Below are positions 41,716 through 49,803 of a stretch of 64,000 bases of DNA, one piece after another. Each line of letters opens with the position of its first letter. The first letter of the stretch is position 1. The position numbers and the translations under genes are program-made. Below the pieces are notes generated by a model that was given only the letters and a program-made list of their open reading frames with translations, did not search any database and had not been told where the DNA came from. This DNA comes from DASSNR01 sp036278935. GTDB taxonomy: Bacteria; Gemmatimonadota; Gemmatimonadetes; Gemmatimonadales; Gemmatimonadaceae. The stretch spans positions 14,181 to 78,180 of the forward strand of contig DASUKA010000158.1 of NCBI GenBank assembly GCA_036278935.1, given 5' to 3'.

Positions 41716-41749
41716 CTGCGGCCGGCACGGGCGCCCGTGCCGGCCGCAG
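41716..41749. repeat. Perfect 34-bp palindrome after the M56-HEAT gene
   Basis: CTGCGGCCGGCACGGGC followed by its exact complement GCCCGTGCCGGCCGCAG, with no loop in the DNA. It begins 8 nt after the stop codon. There is no T-tract, so if it is a terminator it is an unusual one; it may instead stabilise the mRNA end or separate the blaI-M56 unit from the secreted HEAT gene. Confidence 0.75.
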
Positions 41750-41814
41750 TGAGGGGGTCGTTCCTGTGCTGTCTCCGGCTGTCTCTCTCATGTGCGCGTG
41801 ATGCGCACAACGAA

Positions 41815-41832
41815 GTGCTAAAAACCCAGCAT
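41815..41832 (+). promoter_or_regulatory. Second BlaI-type operator, upstream of the secreted HEAT gene
   Basis: GTGCTA, six bases, CAGCAT. Ten of twelve arm positions match the perfect operator at 38859-38876. It lies 36 nt before the start codon, a position suited to repression. This implies that the secreted HEAT protein belongs to the same regulon as the BlaI-M56 pair. Confidence 0.65.
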
Positions 41833-41867
41833 TCCGCCCGCTCCGCGGGCATATCCAGGAGGTCTCC

Positions 41868-43169
41868 ATGACATCGCGCGCTTTCGTGCTCGTGTTGGGC
41901 TGCGCCATCGTTCCCTGGCTCCCCATCGCGCGAGCGGTGCCGGGCCGAGGAAGCGCCCCGGGTGTCGATACGGCTGCGGCCGACAACGGCACATCTCGTC
42001 TCACCGCCTACACGCCCGATGTGCGCGCGCTTCTTCAGGCGGCCCGCGGGGCGCCGCCGCTGCTCTGTGGGCTGGCGGCGAATGCCATGGGCAACGGCTT
42101 CGGCGGGGGGTGGAGCGCGCCGTCACCCCCGGTAGGAGCGGACGTGAAGGCGCAGCTCGCCGCCCTCGACTCCTCCCACCTCACCCCGGCCGATGTCGAG
42201 AGCCTGCTCGCGGCCATCAGTGCGCCCGATGCCTGCGTGCGCGAAGTCGCCGCGCGCCTCCTGGGAAATGCGGGGAACGACGCGCCGGTGCCCGCGCTGG
42301 TCGCGCAGCTCGGCGCCTCGTCGGGGGACACGCGCGCAGCGGCGGCGCTCGCGCTCGGCATCGCGCATCAGGCACCGGCCGCTGCGCCGCTCGAGCGTTC
42401 GCTCGCCGATCCCTCGGCGGCGGTACGGTCGAACGCCGCCTGGGCGCTGGGTCGCTTGCGTGACACCAGCGCCGTCGCGTTGCTCGCGCACGCCCTGGGT
42501 GATGCACAGTCCGTGGTGCGCGGCGCCGCCGCCGAATCGCTGGGTCAGCTCCGCCGGCAGGATCCGGTGCCCGCGATCATTCATGTGCTCGCCACCGATA
42601 GCAGCGCGCGCGTCCGGCGTACGGCGGCGTGGGCGCTGGGGCAGATTCGCGATACCGCCGCGGGAACGCCGCTCGCCACCGCGCTGCAGCACGACGCCGA
42701 CGCCGGTGTTCGCGAGATGGCTGCATGGGCGCTTGGGCGGTTGGACGATGCGGCCGCCGCGCCGGCACTCGCCGCCGTCGTGCAGCATGAGTCGAGCGCG
42801 CGCGTGAAGGCCACGGCCGCGTGGGCCATCGGAAAGATCAGGCCGGACCGCGCGCCGAGCGGCCTGACGCAAGGACTGGCGGATACGAGCGGTGCCGTAC
42901 GGCTGAACGTCGCGTGGGCGCTCGGCCAGATCCGCGATTCCGCCGCCGTGCCCGCGCTCGAGCAGGCGGTGCGCAGCGAGCACGACAGTCGCGTGCGCCG
43001 CGCGGAGTTCCGCGCGTTGCTCATGGCGGGGGAGCACGCTCAGAGTGCGGTGATCGGCGCGCTCTCGTCCAGCGATCCGGAGATCCGCGAAATGGCCGTG
43101 CGCGCGCTGGCGGGGCACGGAGGACGGGCGTGGCCGTGGCCGCGCCCCAAGCCGCGGCCGTTTCCGTAA
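41868..43169 (+). CDS. Secreted HEAT-repeat (PBS lyase-type) protein
   Basis: A 433-residue exported protein with a signal peptide of about 23 residues (IVPWLPIARA). After a Gly/Ala-rich region from 50 to 80, some ten HEAT repeats of 31 residues run from about 80 to 420, many with AAWALGQIRD. The last third aligns by eye with the HEAT part of the M56 protein, including a Pro-rich tail (WPWPRPKPRPFP against WSMPMPMPRPMP). This shows that the two arose from a common block. AGGAGG lies 5 nt before the ATG. It probably acts as a soluble partner or decoy of the protease sensor. Confidence 0.85.
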   Translation: MTSRAFVLVLGCAIVPWLPIARAVPGRGSAPGVDTAAADNGTSRLTAYTPDVRALLQAARGAPPLLCGLAANAMGNGFGGGWSAPSPPVGADVKAQLAALDSSHLTPADVESLLAAISAPDACVREVAARLLGNAGNDAPVPALVAQLGASSGDTRAAAALALGIAHQAPAAAPLERSLADPSAAVRSNAAWALGRLRDTSAVALLAHALGDAQSVVRGAAAESLGQLRRQDPVPAIIHVLATDSSARVRRTAAWALGQIRDTAAGTPLATALQHDADAGVREMAAWALGRLDDAAAAPALAAVVQHESSARVKATAAWAIGKIRPDRAPSGLTQGLADTSGAVRLNVAWALGQIRDSAAVPALEQAVRSEHDSRVRRAEFRALLMAGEHAQSAVIGALSSSDPEIREMAVRALAGHGGRAWPWPRPKPRPFP

Positions 43170-43295
43170 GGTGCAGGGTGCGTGCACGGTCGGCGATCTT
43201 TCCATGAGCGTTCGACAAACGAATCTCGCGCGCCGTGTGTCCAACTGTTCGGCAGCACCGCCATCCCCACGTACCACCCTCCTATCCGTCATCAC

Positions 43296-46001
43296 ATGCG
43301 GCTCAGCACGCTGCTCATCGCCGTTCCGGTATTCATGTCCCTGGCCGCACGCCGCGCGTGGAGCCAGCGCGTCCGTCCCGTCACCGGCGTGTCGCACACG
43401 GATGCTCCTGAGCACTCCGCGACGTCAGCCCACCTGCTCCGGGCCGTCCGGGTTGCCGCGCCTCCGGTGATCGATGGGCGGCTGGACGAGGCGGCGTGGG
43501 CAACCGCGCCGGAGGCGACGAGCTTCGTGCAACAACGACCGGATCCCGGTGCGGCGGGCACGGAGCGCACGACGGCACGCGTGCTCTACGACGACCACGC
43601 CATCTACGTGGGCATGCGCATGTACACGACAGACACCGCCACTATCGCCTCCGCGGTGGCACGTCGGGACTATACCGGCTACTCGGACTGGGCGCAGGTG
43701 ATGTTCGACAGCCACCACGATCGGCGTACCGCGTTCCGGTTCGCCGTCAACCCGGCCGGTGTCCAGAAAGACGCGCTCGAGTACGATGATGGTCAGGGGG
43801 AAGACGTGAGCTGGGATGGCGTGTGGGAGGCGGCCGCCCACATCGACTCGCTCGGTTGGACGGCGGAGTTCCGCATCCCGCTTTCGCAACTCCGCTTCAA
43901 TGCCTCGGATAGCACGCAGGTCTGGGGCGTCGACTTCATTCGTGATATTGCGCGGCTCAATGAGCGCGACTACTGGGCGCCAATCCCGCCGGACGCGAGC
44001 AAGTTTGTCTCGGCCTTCGGCGAGCTCGTGGACCTGCGGGACTTGCGTGCGCCGCGGCGACTGGAAGTGTTGCCGTATACGCTCGCGAGTGTGACGAACG
44101 CGCCTGGTGTGGCGGGCAATCCCTTCCTCACGCAGAACGATCTCGGCACGAAGCTCGGTGCCGACATCAAGTATGGACTCACGGGGGACCTCACGCTCAC
44201 CGGGACGGCGAATCCGGATTTCGGGCAGGTGGAGGCCGATCCCTCGGTCGTGAATCTCACGGCGTTCGAGACGTTCTTCCCCGAGAAGCGACCGTTCTTC
44301 ATCGAGGGCGCGGATCTCTTTCAGTTCAACATCGGCTTCCCCTACAGCTTGGGTTTCAACTTCGGGAACGACCAGCCCTTCTACTCGCGCCGCGTCGGAC
44401 GCGCGCCGGAGGGCAGCGTGCCCGACTCCGCGGCCCAGAGCGATGTTCCCGAGGCGACCACCATCCTCGGTGCCGCGAAGCTCTCCGGCAAGACCGCGAG
44501 CGGCTGGTCGATCGGGATGCTGGACGCGGTGACCCAGCGGGAGCTCGCGCGGTACACGGGGCCGGCGAGCGAGCGACTCGATGTACCCGTGGAGCCGCTC
44601 ACGAACTACACGGTCGCTCGCGTGCGCAAGGATTTTCGTGAAGGGCAGAGTGCCGTGGGCGGAATCTTCACGGCTACTGATCGGCGCATCACGAGCCTGG
44701 CCTTGGGCAACCTCCCGACCTTCGCGTATACCGCGGGGCTCGATGCCCGGCATCGCTTTGGCGGGGGGAATTACGAAGCCAGTGTGTCGACCCTGGGGAC
44801 TCTCGTGCGTGGTGATGCGCAAGCGATCGCCGCCATCCAGACCTCACCCGGGCATTACTACCAGCGTCCCGACGCCTCCTATCTCACGTACGATTCCACC
44901 CGCACCGTGCTCGGCGGCTTCGCGACGAGCGCGAAGCTCGACAAGATCGGCGGCGGACACTGGCGGTGGACGGTGGCCACCCACGCGCGCTCGCCCGGCT
45001 TTGACATGAACGACCTGGGCTTCGAGCAGTCCACCGACTGGTTGCTCGAGGGAGCGAACCTCGGGTACGTGGACTTCGAACCCTCGCGGCATGTGCTCAG
45101 TTGGTCGGTCAACCTGTCCGAGCTCTCCGGCTGGAGCTTCGGTGGCGAGCGACGCGCGACGGGCGGCGCGCTCAACGGCAGCGTCAATTTGGTGAACAAT
45201 TGGGGCGTGTCCGTGAACGTTGGTCGATCGTTCTCCGCGCTCTCCACCGACCTGCTGCGCGGCGGTCCGGCGCTCCGCACGCCTGCCATGGATTTTCTTG
45301 ATTTCAGCATGAATACCGATGCGCGCAAGCCGGTGAACGTGCAGCTCTTCGGCGATGTGGAGGGCGAGCCGGAGACAGGCCGGCACGATGGCGAGATCTC
45401 GCCGATCCTTAACGTGCGCCCGAGCGGACGGTGGGAGTTCTCACTCGGGCCCGATCTCTCGTGGAACGTCAACCCGTGGCAGTACGTCACCCAGCGCCCC
45501 GCGCTCGGCGCCACGCAGTATCTGTTCGGCCGGATCAAGCAGACGACAGCCGCGCTCACGCTTCGCGCCCGGTACAGCTTCACGCCAACCCTCTCCGTCC
45601 AGCTTTACGGCGAGCCGTTCGTGAGCGCCGGAGATTACTCGGCGTTCAAGCGCGTGACCAACGCCAGAGCCGGGAGTTTCGACGACCGCTTCCACACTTT
45701 CACGCCTGCCGAGTTGAGCTACGCCGGTAGCACGGGCAACTATCAGGTCGACGTCAATAGCGACGGCACGACCGATCTGACCTTCGGGAACCCCAACTTC
45801 AACATCCAGCAGTTCCGCTCCACAGCGGTGCTCCGCTGGGAATACCGTCCGGGCTCCACGCTCTTTGTCGTCTGGCAGCAGGGGCGGTCGCAGTTCGCCC
45901 CGACCGGTGCGTTCGATCTCGCACACGATGCGCGAACGCTCTTCCGCGCTCCGGCAACGAACGTCCTGCTCATCAAGTTGAACTACTGGCTCGACTACTG
46001 A
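43296..46001 (+). CDS. DUF5916 outer-membrane protein with CBM9-like domain
   Basis: A 901-residue protein with a signal peptide of about 23 residues. Residues 50-225 form a CBM9-like beta sandwich (PPVIDGRLDEAAWATAPE, then YVGMRMY), and the remaining 650 residues have the DUF5916 features TANPDFGQVEADPSVVNLTAFETFFPEKRPFFIEG and a series of amphipathic strands of a barrel ending in LNYWLDY. Such proteins occur in Gemmatimonadetes, Acidobacteria and Bacteroidetes and are placed in the outer membrane; the ligand is probably a glycan or peptide. The ATG at 43296 is used because a longer in-frame start would put 38 residues before the signal peptide. Confidence 0.9.
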   Translation: MRLSTLLIAVPVFMSLAARRAWSQRVRPVTGVSHTDAPEHSATSAHLLRAVRVAAPPVIDGRLDEAAWATAPEATSFVQQRPDPGAAGTERTTARVLYDDHAIYVGMRMYTTDTATIASAVARRDYTGYSDWAQVMFDSHHDRRTAFRFAVNPAGVQKDALEYDDGQGEDVSWDGVWEAAAHIDSLGWTAEFRIPLSQLRFNASDSTQVWGVDFIRDIARLNERDYWAPIPPDASKFVSAFGELVDLRDLRAPRRLEVLPYTLASVTNAPGVAGNPFLTQNDLGTKLGADIKYGLTGDLTLTGTANPDFGQVEADPSVVNLTAFETFFPEKRPFFIEGADLFQFNIGFPYSLGFNFGNDQPFYSRRVGRAPEGSVPDSAAQSDVPEATTILGAAKLSGKTASGWSIGMLDAVTQRELARYTGPASERLDVPVEPLTNYTVARVRKDFREGQSAVGGIFTATDRRITSLALGNLPTFAYTAGLDARHRFGGGNYEASVSTLGTLVRGDAQAIAAIQTSPGHYYQRPDASYLTYDSTRTVLGGFATSAKLDKIGGGHWRWTVATHARSPGFDMNDLGFEQSTDWLLEGANLGYVDFEPSRHVLSWSVNLSELSGWSFGGERRATGGALNGSVNLVNNWGVSVNVGRSFSALSTDLLRGGPALRTPAMDFLDFSMNTDARKPVNVQLFGDVEGEPETGRHDGEISPILNVRPSGRWEFSLGPDLSWNVNPWQYVTQRPALGATQYLFGRIKQTTAALTLRARYSFTPTLSVQLYGEPFVSAGDYSAFKRVTNARAGSFDDRFHTFTPAELSYAGSTGNYQVDVNSDGTTDLTFGNPNFNIQQFRSTAVLRWEYRPGSTLFVVWQQGRSQFAPTGAFDLAHDARTLFRAPATNVLLIKLNYWLDY

Positions 46002-46033
46002 GCGGTCACCAGGACGGCGCGCGCGGGCAGCCG

Positions 46034-46600
46034 TCAGTGTGGGCCGAAAAGATCGGCGAGGGAAAGGGCAAAGGGCGTGGATGCGCCGCGCGGTTGCCAC
46101 GCGAGTCGCTCGCGCTCGACATGCGGGAGGTGATCGCCTGGCATCCAGACTTCCACCATGCGTGCGTCCGCATCGACCACCCAGTACGCGGGCGTTCCCT
46201 GGGCGACGTAGAGCTGCCGCTTGGTGAATCGGTCCGCCCGCACGCTGCTCGGGCTCAACACCTCGATGGCCAGCAGCAGGTGACGAATCCGCTTCCAATC
46301 GCCGCTTTCCGTCTCTTCAGTCGGGATGACGAAGACGTCCGGCTGGGTGAGCACGTCCGGGAGGCCCCAGGAGACATCGGCCGGCGACATGAACGCGCGG
46401 CTGGCGGGCTCGCGATCGAGGTACAGCCGCAGCGCGTAGTAGATGTCGCCCACAACCTCCTGGTGCGCCATCCGCGGTGCCGGGCTCACGAGCAACTCCC
46501 CGTGCACCGTCTCGTAGCGCGGCCCATTCCACGGCGAGCGCTCGTTGAGCTCCCGGACCATGTCCGCGGTATAGAAGTCGAGCGGGGCGGCCATACCCAT
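46034..46600 (-). CDS. Uma2-family (DUF820) putative endonuclease
   Basis: A 188-residue protein of the Uma2 family, a PD-(D/E)XK nuclease-like fold of unknown biological role that is abundant in cyanobacteria and other phyla. RYETVHGELLVSPAPRMAHQEVV opens the domain. The putative catalytic elements are Asp in QPDVFVIP and Glu-Val in LLAIEVLSPSS, followed by a basic Lys-Arg in TKRQLYVAQGTPAYWVVD. The ATG at 46600 is preceded by GAGGTGAT. It is convergent with the DUF5916 gene (32 nt gap) and stands alone. Confidence 0.9.
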   Translation of the reverse strand: MGMAAPLDFYTADMVRELNERSPWNGPRYETVHGELLVSPAPRMAHQEVVGDIYYALRLYLDREPASRAFMSPADVSWGLPDVLTQPDVFVIPTEETESGDWKRIRHLLLAIEVLSPSSVRADRFTKRQLYVAQGTPAYWVVDADARMVEVWMPGDHLPHVERERLAWQPRGASTPFALSLADLFGPH

Positions 46601-46748
46601 ACAATCACCTCGGCTGGTGGAAGAACGCAAGGGGCGCGCATGCCATACAATGGCCGCGGCCGGTGTGGGGTGCGTCATCCAATTGTCGCAACATGCAACG
46701 AATCGACGCGAGGTGATGCGCGATGCCACGATGCACGCGAGAACGGCC

Positions 46749-47042
46749 TCAGAGCAGCGGCAGCCGCCTGCGCTCTTCGATGCAATCCGTCATCACGTAG
46801 CCCGCCACCGCGATTGCCTGGGCCAGCGCCTCACACGTCGCGCGTCCATCGTGCTCAATGGTGGCGCGGCCCACGGCCACGTCGGCGCGCAGAATGCCGT
46901 CCACGCCGGTGAGCGCGGTGAACACCGCGTGCGCGCTGTGCACGCTGGTCATGCCCGCGATGTTGACGCGTGTGGTGATGACCGGCGCCGCACGTTGTTC
47001 GTGACCCGATGAGCTGTCCGCTTCCACGTCCTGCTCGGTCAC
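46749..47042 (-). CDS. HMA-like small protein lacking both metal-binding cysteines
   Basis: A 97-residue protein. After a 22-residue polar N-terminus it has the beta-alpha-beta layout of a heavy-metal-associated domain, with GMTSVHSAHAV where a metallochaperone would have GMTC-x-x-C. Both ligand cysteines are Ser (S33 and S36). A single Cys remains at the start of the last helix and another near the C-terminus. It is therefore not expected to bind Cu(I) in the usual way and may serve protein interaction. Its GTG start overlaps the LuxR stop (GTGA), and it is the last of four tightly packed genes. Confidence 0.7.
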   Translation of the reverse strand: MTEQDVEADSSSGHEQRAAPVITTRVNIAGMTSVHSAHAVFTALTGVDGILRADVAVGRATIEHDGRATCEALAQAIAVAGYVMTDCIEERRRLPLL

Positions 47043-47686
47043 AGCATGATCAATCCGAGGCGCGCGCCGAGCGTGGCCGCCTCCGTGCGGCTCGATGCAC
47101 CAAGCTTGCCGAAGATGGCGGCGACGTGTGCCTTCACGGTGTGCTCGGAGATGCCCAGCCGCGCGGCGATCTGCTTGTTGCCCAGCCCTTCCGCCAGCAT
47201 CGTGAGCACCTCCGTCTCGCGTGCGGTCAACGCCTGCGCGGGCGCCATGGGGATCGCTCGCGCTGCCACCATACGGGCGGCGAGCAGTGCGCCTACTGTG
47301 TGGTCATGCAGCACCACGAGCCCCAGCGCGGCGGCCTCGACGGCTGCCAGGATCTCCTCGGCCGTCGCATCGCGAGGGAGCAGGGCGCGCGCGCCTGCAC
47401 GGAGCAGCTCGCCCGCCTCGGCATCCTCCAGCGCGTCGCTCAAGATAACCAGCGCGGTCGCACCCGCCCACCCGCTGGGCGCGCCCAGCACAGCGAGCAG
47501 ATCGTGGCTGCCGTGCCAGGGGAGCTCGAGCAACACTACATCGGGCTGCATGGCGTCGATCTGTTGCACGAGCTCCGCGCCCGTGGCCGAGCTCCCCGCC
47601 ACCACGAGCGAAGAACTGCTCGCGACCACCGACTCGAGGCCCGCACGCGCGACCGCGGAGTCGGCGGCCACGAGCACGCGGATCAC
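47039..47686 (-). CDS. LuxR/NarL-type regulator with degenerate receiver domain
   Basis: A 215-residue protein. The N-terminal 120 residues follow a receiver fold (VIRVLVAAD, PDVVLLEL), but the phosphoacceptor Asp is replaced by Glu54, one acidic-pocket residue is Ala8, and the conserved Lys before the last strand is lost (ALLPRD). The C-terminal LuxR helix-turn-helix is intact (LTARETEVLTMLAEGLGNKQIAARLGISEHTVKAHV). It is thus likely phosphorylation-independent. The GTG at 47686, with GGAGG 4 nt upstream, overlaps the stop of the protease gene; a longer start is unlikely. It is the third of four genes. Confidence 0.85.
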   Translation of the reverse strand: MIRVLVAADSAVARAGLESVVASSSSLVVAGSSATGAELVQQIDAMQPDVVLLELPWHGSHDLLAVLGAPSGWAGATALVILSDALEDAEAGELLRAGARALLPRDATAEEILAAVEAAALGLVVLHDHTVGALLAARMVAARAIPMAPAQALTARETEVLTMLAEGLGNKQIAARLGISEHTVKAHVAAIFGKLGASSRTEAATLGARLGLIML

Positions 47687-48576
47687 GCCGCCTCCACTCG
47701 CGGTGCTCGTGCGCGCGGCACCACATCGAGCGTCACCCATCGCCCTCCGCGCACCACGCCGAGTTGGAGCGTTCCGCCGGCGTCCGCCATCTCATCGAGC
47801 AGCCCGATCAAGTCGCCGGGAGCCGTGAACGGCTGGCCGTCCGCGGTGATCAGCACGTCGCCGGTCAGGACGCCGGCCGTGCCGGCAGCGCTTTCCGGTG
47901 CCACCTGCGTGACGAGCAGCCCCAGAGCGCGTCCGGCAGCGAGCGGTACCAGTACGGGCCGGGCCACGATTCCCAGCGATGGCCGCGCTGTGCCGCGCAC
48001 GAATCGCTCCACGCTTTCGGTGGGGACGGCCGCTGCGAGACCCGCCACGATCATGCTGTTGATGCCGACCACGCGGCCGCGTGCGTCTGCCATCGGTCCG
48101 CCGGAATTGCCAGGGGCCAGGCGCAGATCCGCTCGCACCCATCGCCGCCCGCCCAGTCCTCTCCAACTCGGTGCATGGACGATCCCGGCCGCCACCGCGC
48201 CGCTGATCCCGAGCGGACTTCCCACCGCCAGCACCAGCTCGCCGGCGTGCAGTGTGCCGGTATCGCGCCGAGGCGCGGCGGGGAGATCCGTCGCCTTGAT
48301 AGACAGCATCGCGAGGTCCCGAGAACTGTCGCGGGATACGACCGTCGCGTCATGCACGCGGCCGTCCCACAACGCGACGCTCGCGCGTCCGCCGCGCATC
48401 ACGTGCGCATTCGTGATGATGAGCCCGTCGGCGCGCCAGATCACTCCCGATCCACACCCGGCACCGCGCGCCGTCCGTACCTCCACGGTCGTGCGTCGGA
48501 GTTGCGCGGCAACGGCCGCCAGCTCGAGCGCGAGCTGTGCATCGCGCTCCATCATGTTTGTCATGGCGCTGGACAT
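47683..48576 (-). CDS. HtrA-like S1C serine protease with PDZ domain, no signal peptide (gene 2 of the operon)
   Basis: A 297-residue protein. The triad is His58 (ITNAHVM), Asp88 (SRDLAML) and Ser158 (PGNSGGP), and a PDZ domain covers about 195-290 (GVLTGDVLITADGQPF). There is no signal peptide or membrane helix. The ATG at 48576 starts 1 nt after the upstream protease stop, with GGAGG about 10 nt before it; the larger possible protein would read through that stop region. The product differs from its neighbour in sequence, so it is not a recent duplicate. It is likely cytosolic, unlike the periplasmic DegQ-type protease at 61.9 kb. Confidence 0.82.
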   Translation of the reverse strand: MSSAMTNMMERDAQLALELAAVAAQLRRTTVEVRTARGAGCGSGVIWRADGLIITNAHVMRGGRASVALWDGRVHDATVVSRDSSRDLAMLSIKATDLPAAPRRDTGTLHAGELVLAVGSPLGISGAVAAGIVHAPSWRGLGGRRWVRADLRLAPGNSGGPMADARGRVVGINSMIVAGLAAAVPTESVERFVRGTARPSLGIVARPVLVPLAAGRALGLLVTQVAPESAAGTAGVLTGDVLITADGQPFTAPGDLIGLLDEMADAGGTLQLGVVRGGRWVTLDVVPRARAPRVEAA

Positions 48577-48577
48577 C

Positions 48578-49507
48578 TTACCGGTGCCTCCGCGACCGTT
48601 CACCCACCACGATCGAGAGCTCGTGCAGCGCGCCGCCGCGAATGATGCGTGCCTGTACGTGCTTTCCCACGCTCTCAGGCCCCAGCAGGACGAGGAGGTC
48701 ATCGGTGTTGCGCACCGGCTTCCCATCCAGCGCCACCACCACGTCGCCGATCATCGCGCCAGCGGTGGCTCCGGGGCCGCCGGCCTCCACGCCCACGAGA
48801 ATCACTCCGCCGTCACTCGGCAGCGCCAGCTCATGCATGAGCGCGGACGGCAGGCGGACAGGCTGCATGGCCAGCCCCACGTATCCGCGGGCGATCCGGC
48901 CGGCGGAAAGAAGTTGATCGGTCACGCGGTCGACCGTGGAGCGTGGGATGGACGCCGCCAGCCCTCGTGCCACGCCGGAGCTGTTGATCCCCACAATGGC
49001 GCCGCGGGCGTCCACGAGCGGACCGCCGGAGAAGCCATCGTAAATCGCGAGGTCGAGATGGATGAGTCGATCGATCACTCCTCCATGCCAGGTGCGCCAA
49101 TCGGTCGAAATGGCGCTCACCAGCCCGAGACTGGCGCTCACGTCGCCTCCGGCGCGGCCGAGCGCGAGTACGATATGTCCCACCTTGAGCGCGGCGCTCT
49201 CGCCCAGCTCGGCCGGTGGCGCATCATGATTTTCCAGGCGGAGCACGGCGATGTCCGTCGCCGGATCCCTGCCGGCGATGGCGGCGCTCACCGTGCGCCC
49301 GTCGGCGAGCGTGACGGTGATCTCCTCATCGCGCTTCATAGTGTGGGCCGCCGTCACGATCACTCCCGCGCGCCAGTGGACGCCGGTGGATGGGATGCGT
49401 GGTCGTGCATGAACGGCGACCGTGGCGCGGCCGGCACGCTCCACGGCGGTCGCGAGGTCGTTCGAGAGCGCGTCCAGCGTGCTCTCACTGTTGGTATTCG
49501 ACGGCAT
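48578..49507 (-). CDS. HtrA-like S1C serine protease with PDZ domain, no signal peptide (gene 1 of the operon)
   Basis: A 309-residue protein. The triad is His55 (VTAAHTM), Asp85 (ATDIAVL) and Ser160 (DGFSGGP), where the usual Gly-Asn-Ser of HtrA is Gly-Phe-Ser. A PDZ domain follows from about 215 to 300 (GAMIGDVVVALDGKPV). No export signal is present. The ATG at 49507 has GAGGA 6 nt upstream, and the 42 nt before it are not homologous, so longer starts are rejected. This is the first gene of the minus-strand set protease-protease-LuxR-HMA-like. Two tandem hairpins lie 22-78 nt upstream of the start. Confidence 0.82.
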   Translation of the reverse strand: MPSNTNSESTLDALSNDLATAVERAGRATVAVHARPRIPSTGVHWRAGVIVTAAHTMKRDEEITVTLADGRTVSAAIAGRDPATDIAVLRLENHDAPPAELGESAALKVGHIVLALGRAGGDVSASLGLVSAISTDWRTWHGGVIDRLIHLDLAIYDGFSGGPLVDARGAIVGINSSGVARGLAASIPRSTVDRVTDQLLSAGRIARGYVGLAMQPVRLPSALMHELALPSDGGVILVGVEAGGPGATAGAMIGDVVVALDGKPVRNTDDLLVLLGPESVGKHVQARIIRGGALHELSIVVGERSRRHR

Positions 49508-49528
49508 GTTCTGTCCTCGGCAGTGTGA

Positions 49529-49585
49529 GCGGGGCCACGCGCCCCGCACTTCGCGTCAGCGGGACCATGTGTCCCGCGCTTCGCG
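49529..49585. repeat. Two tandem hairpin repeats upstream of the HtrA-like operon
   Basis: Two 27-nt units with a 30-nt period (49529-49555 and 49559-49585). Each is an inverted repeat (GCGGGG...CCCCGC and GCGGGAC...GTCCCGC) followed by ACTTCGCG or GCTTCGCG. Only the arms vary, with compensating changes. They lie 22 nt from the protease start codon on the 5' side, in a 296-bp gap that holds no other feature I can identify. They may be operator sites or RNA hairpins in the leader. Confidence 0.65.
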
Positions 49586-49803
49586 AAGGATGCCGTATTC
49601 CCTGATCGCGCGGCATTGGCCAGATGGGGGAGACGGGCATCGGTCAAACGACTGATGACACGCCCGCGTGCCCGGGTGGGCCTCGCGCTTGCGCGCGCCT
49701 GATCACACTTGCGCATCGTCGCCGCGACAGGGCTTCACGATCCCGATTGACGCCCCGCAGTTGCGAGGCGAGCTTTCCCGTTCCCTCACCTGCACGGATC
49801 GTC

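Noticed and set aside
47039..47686. The LuxR-type regulator as response regulator of the GAF-PAS histidine kinase at 35.4 kb
   Set aside because: The receiver lacks the phosphoacceptor Asp and the conserved Lys, and the genes are 10 kb apart.
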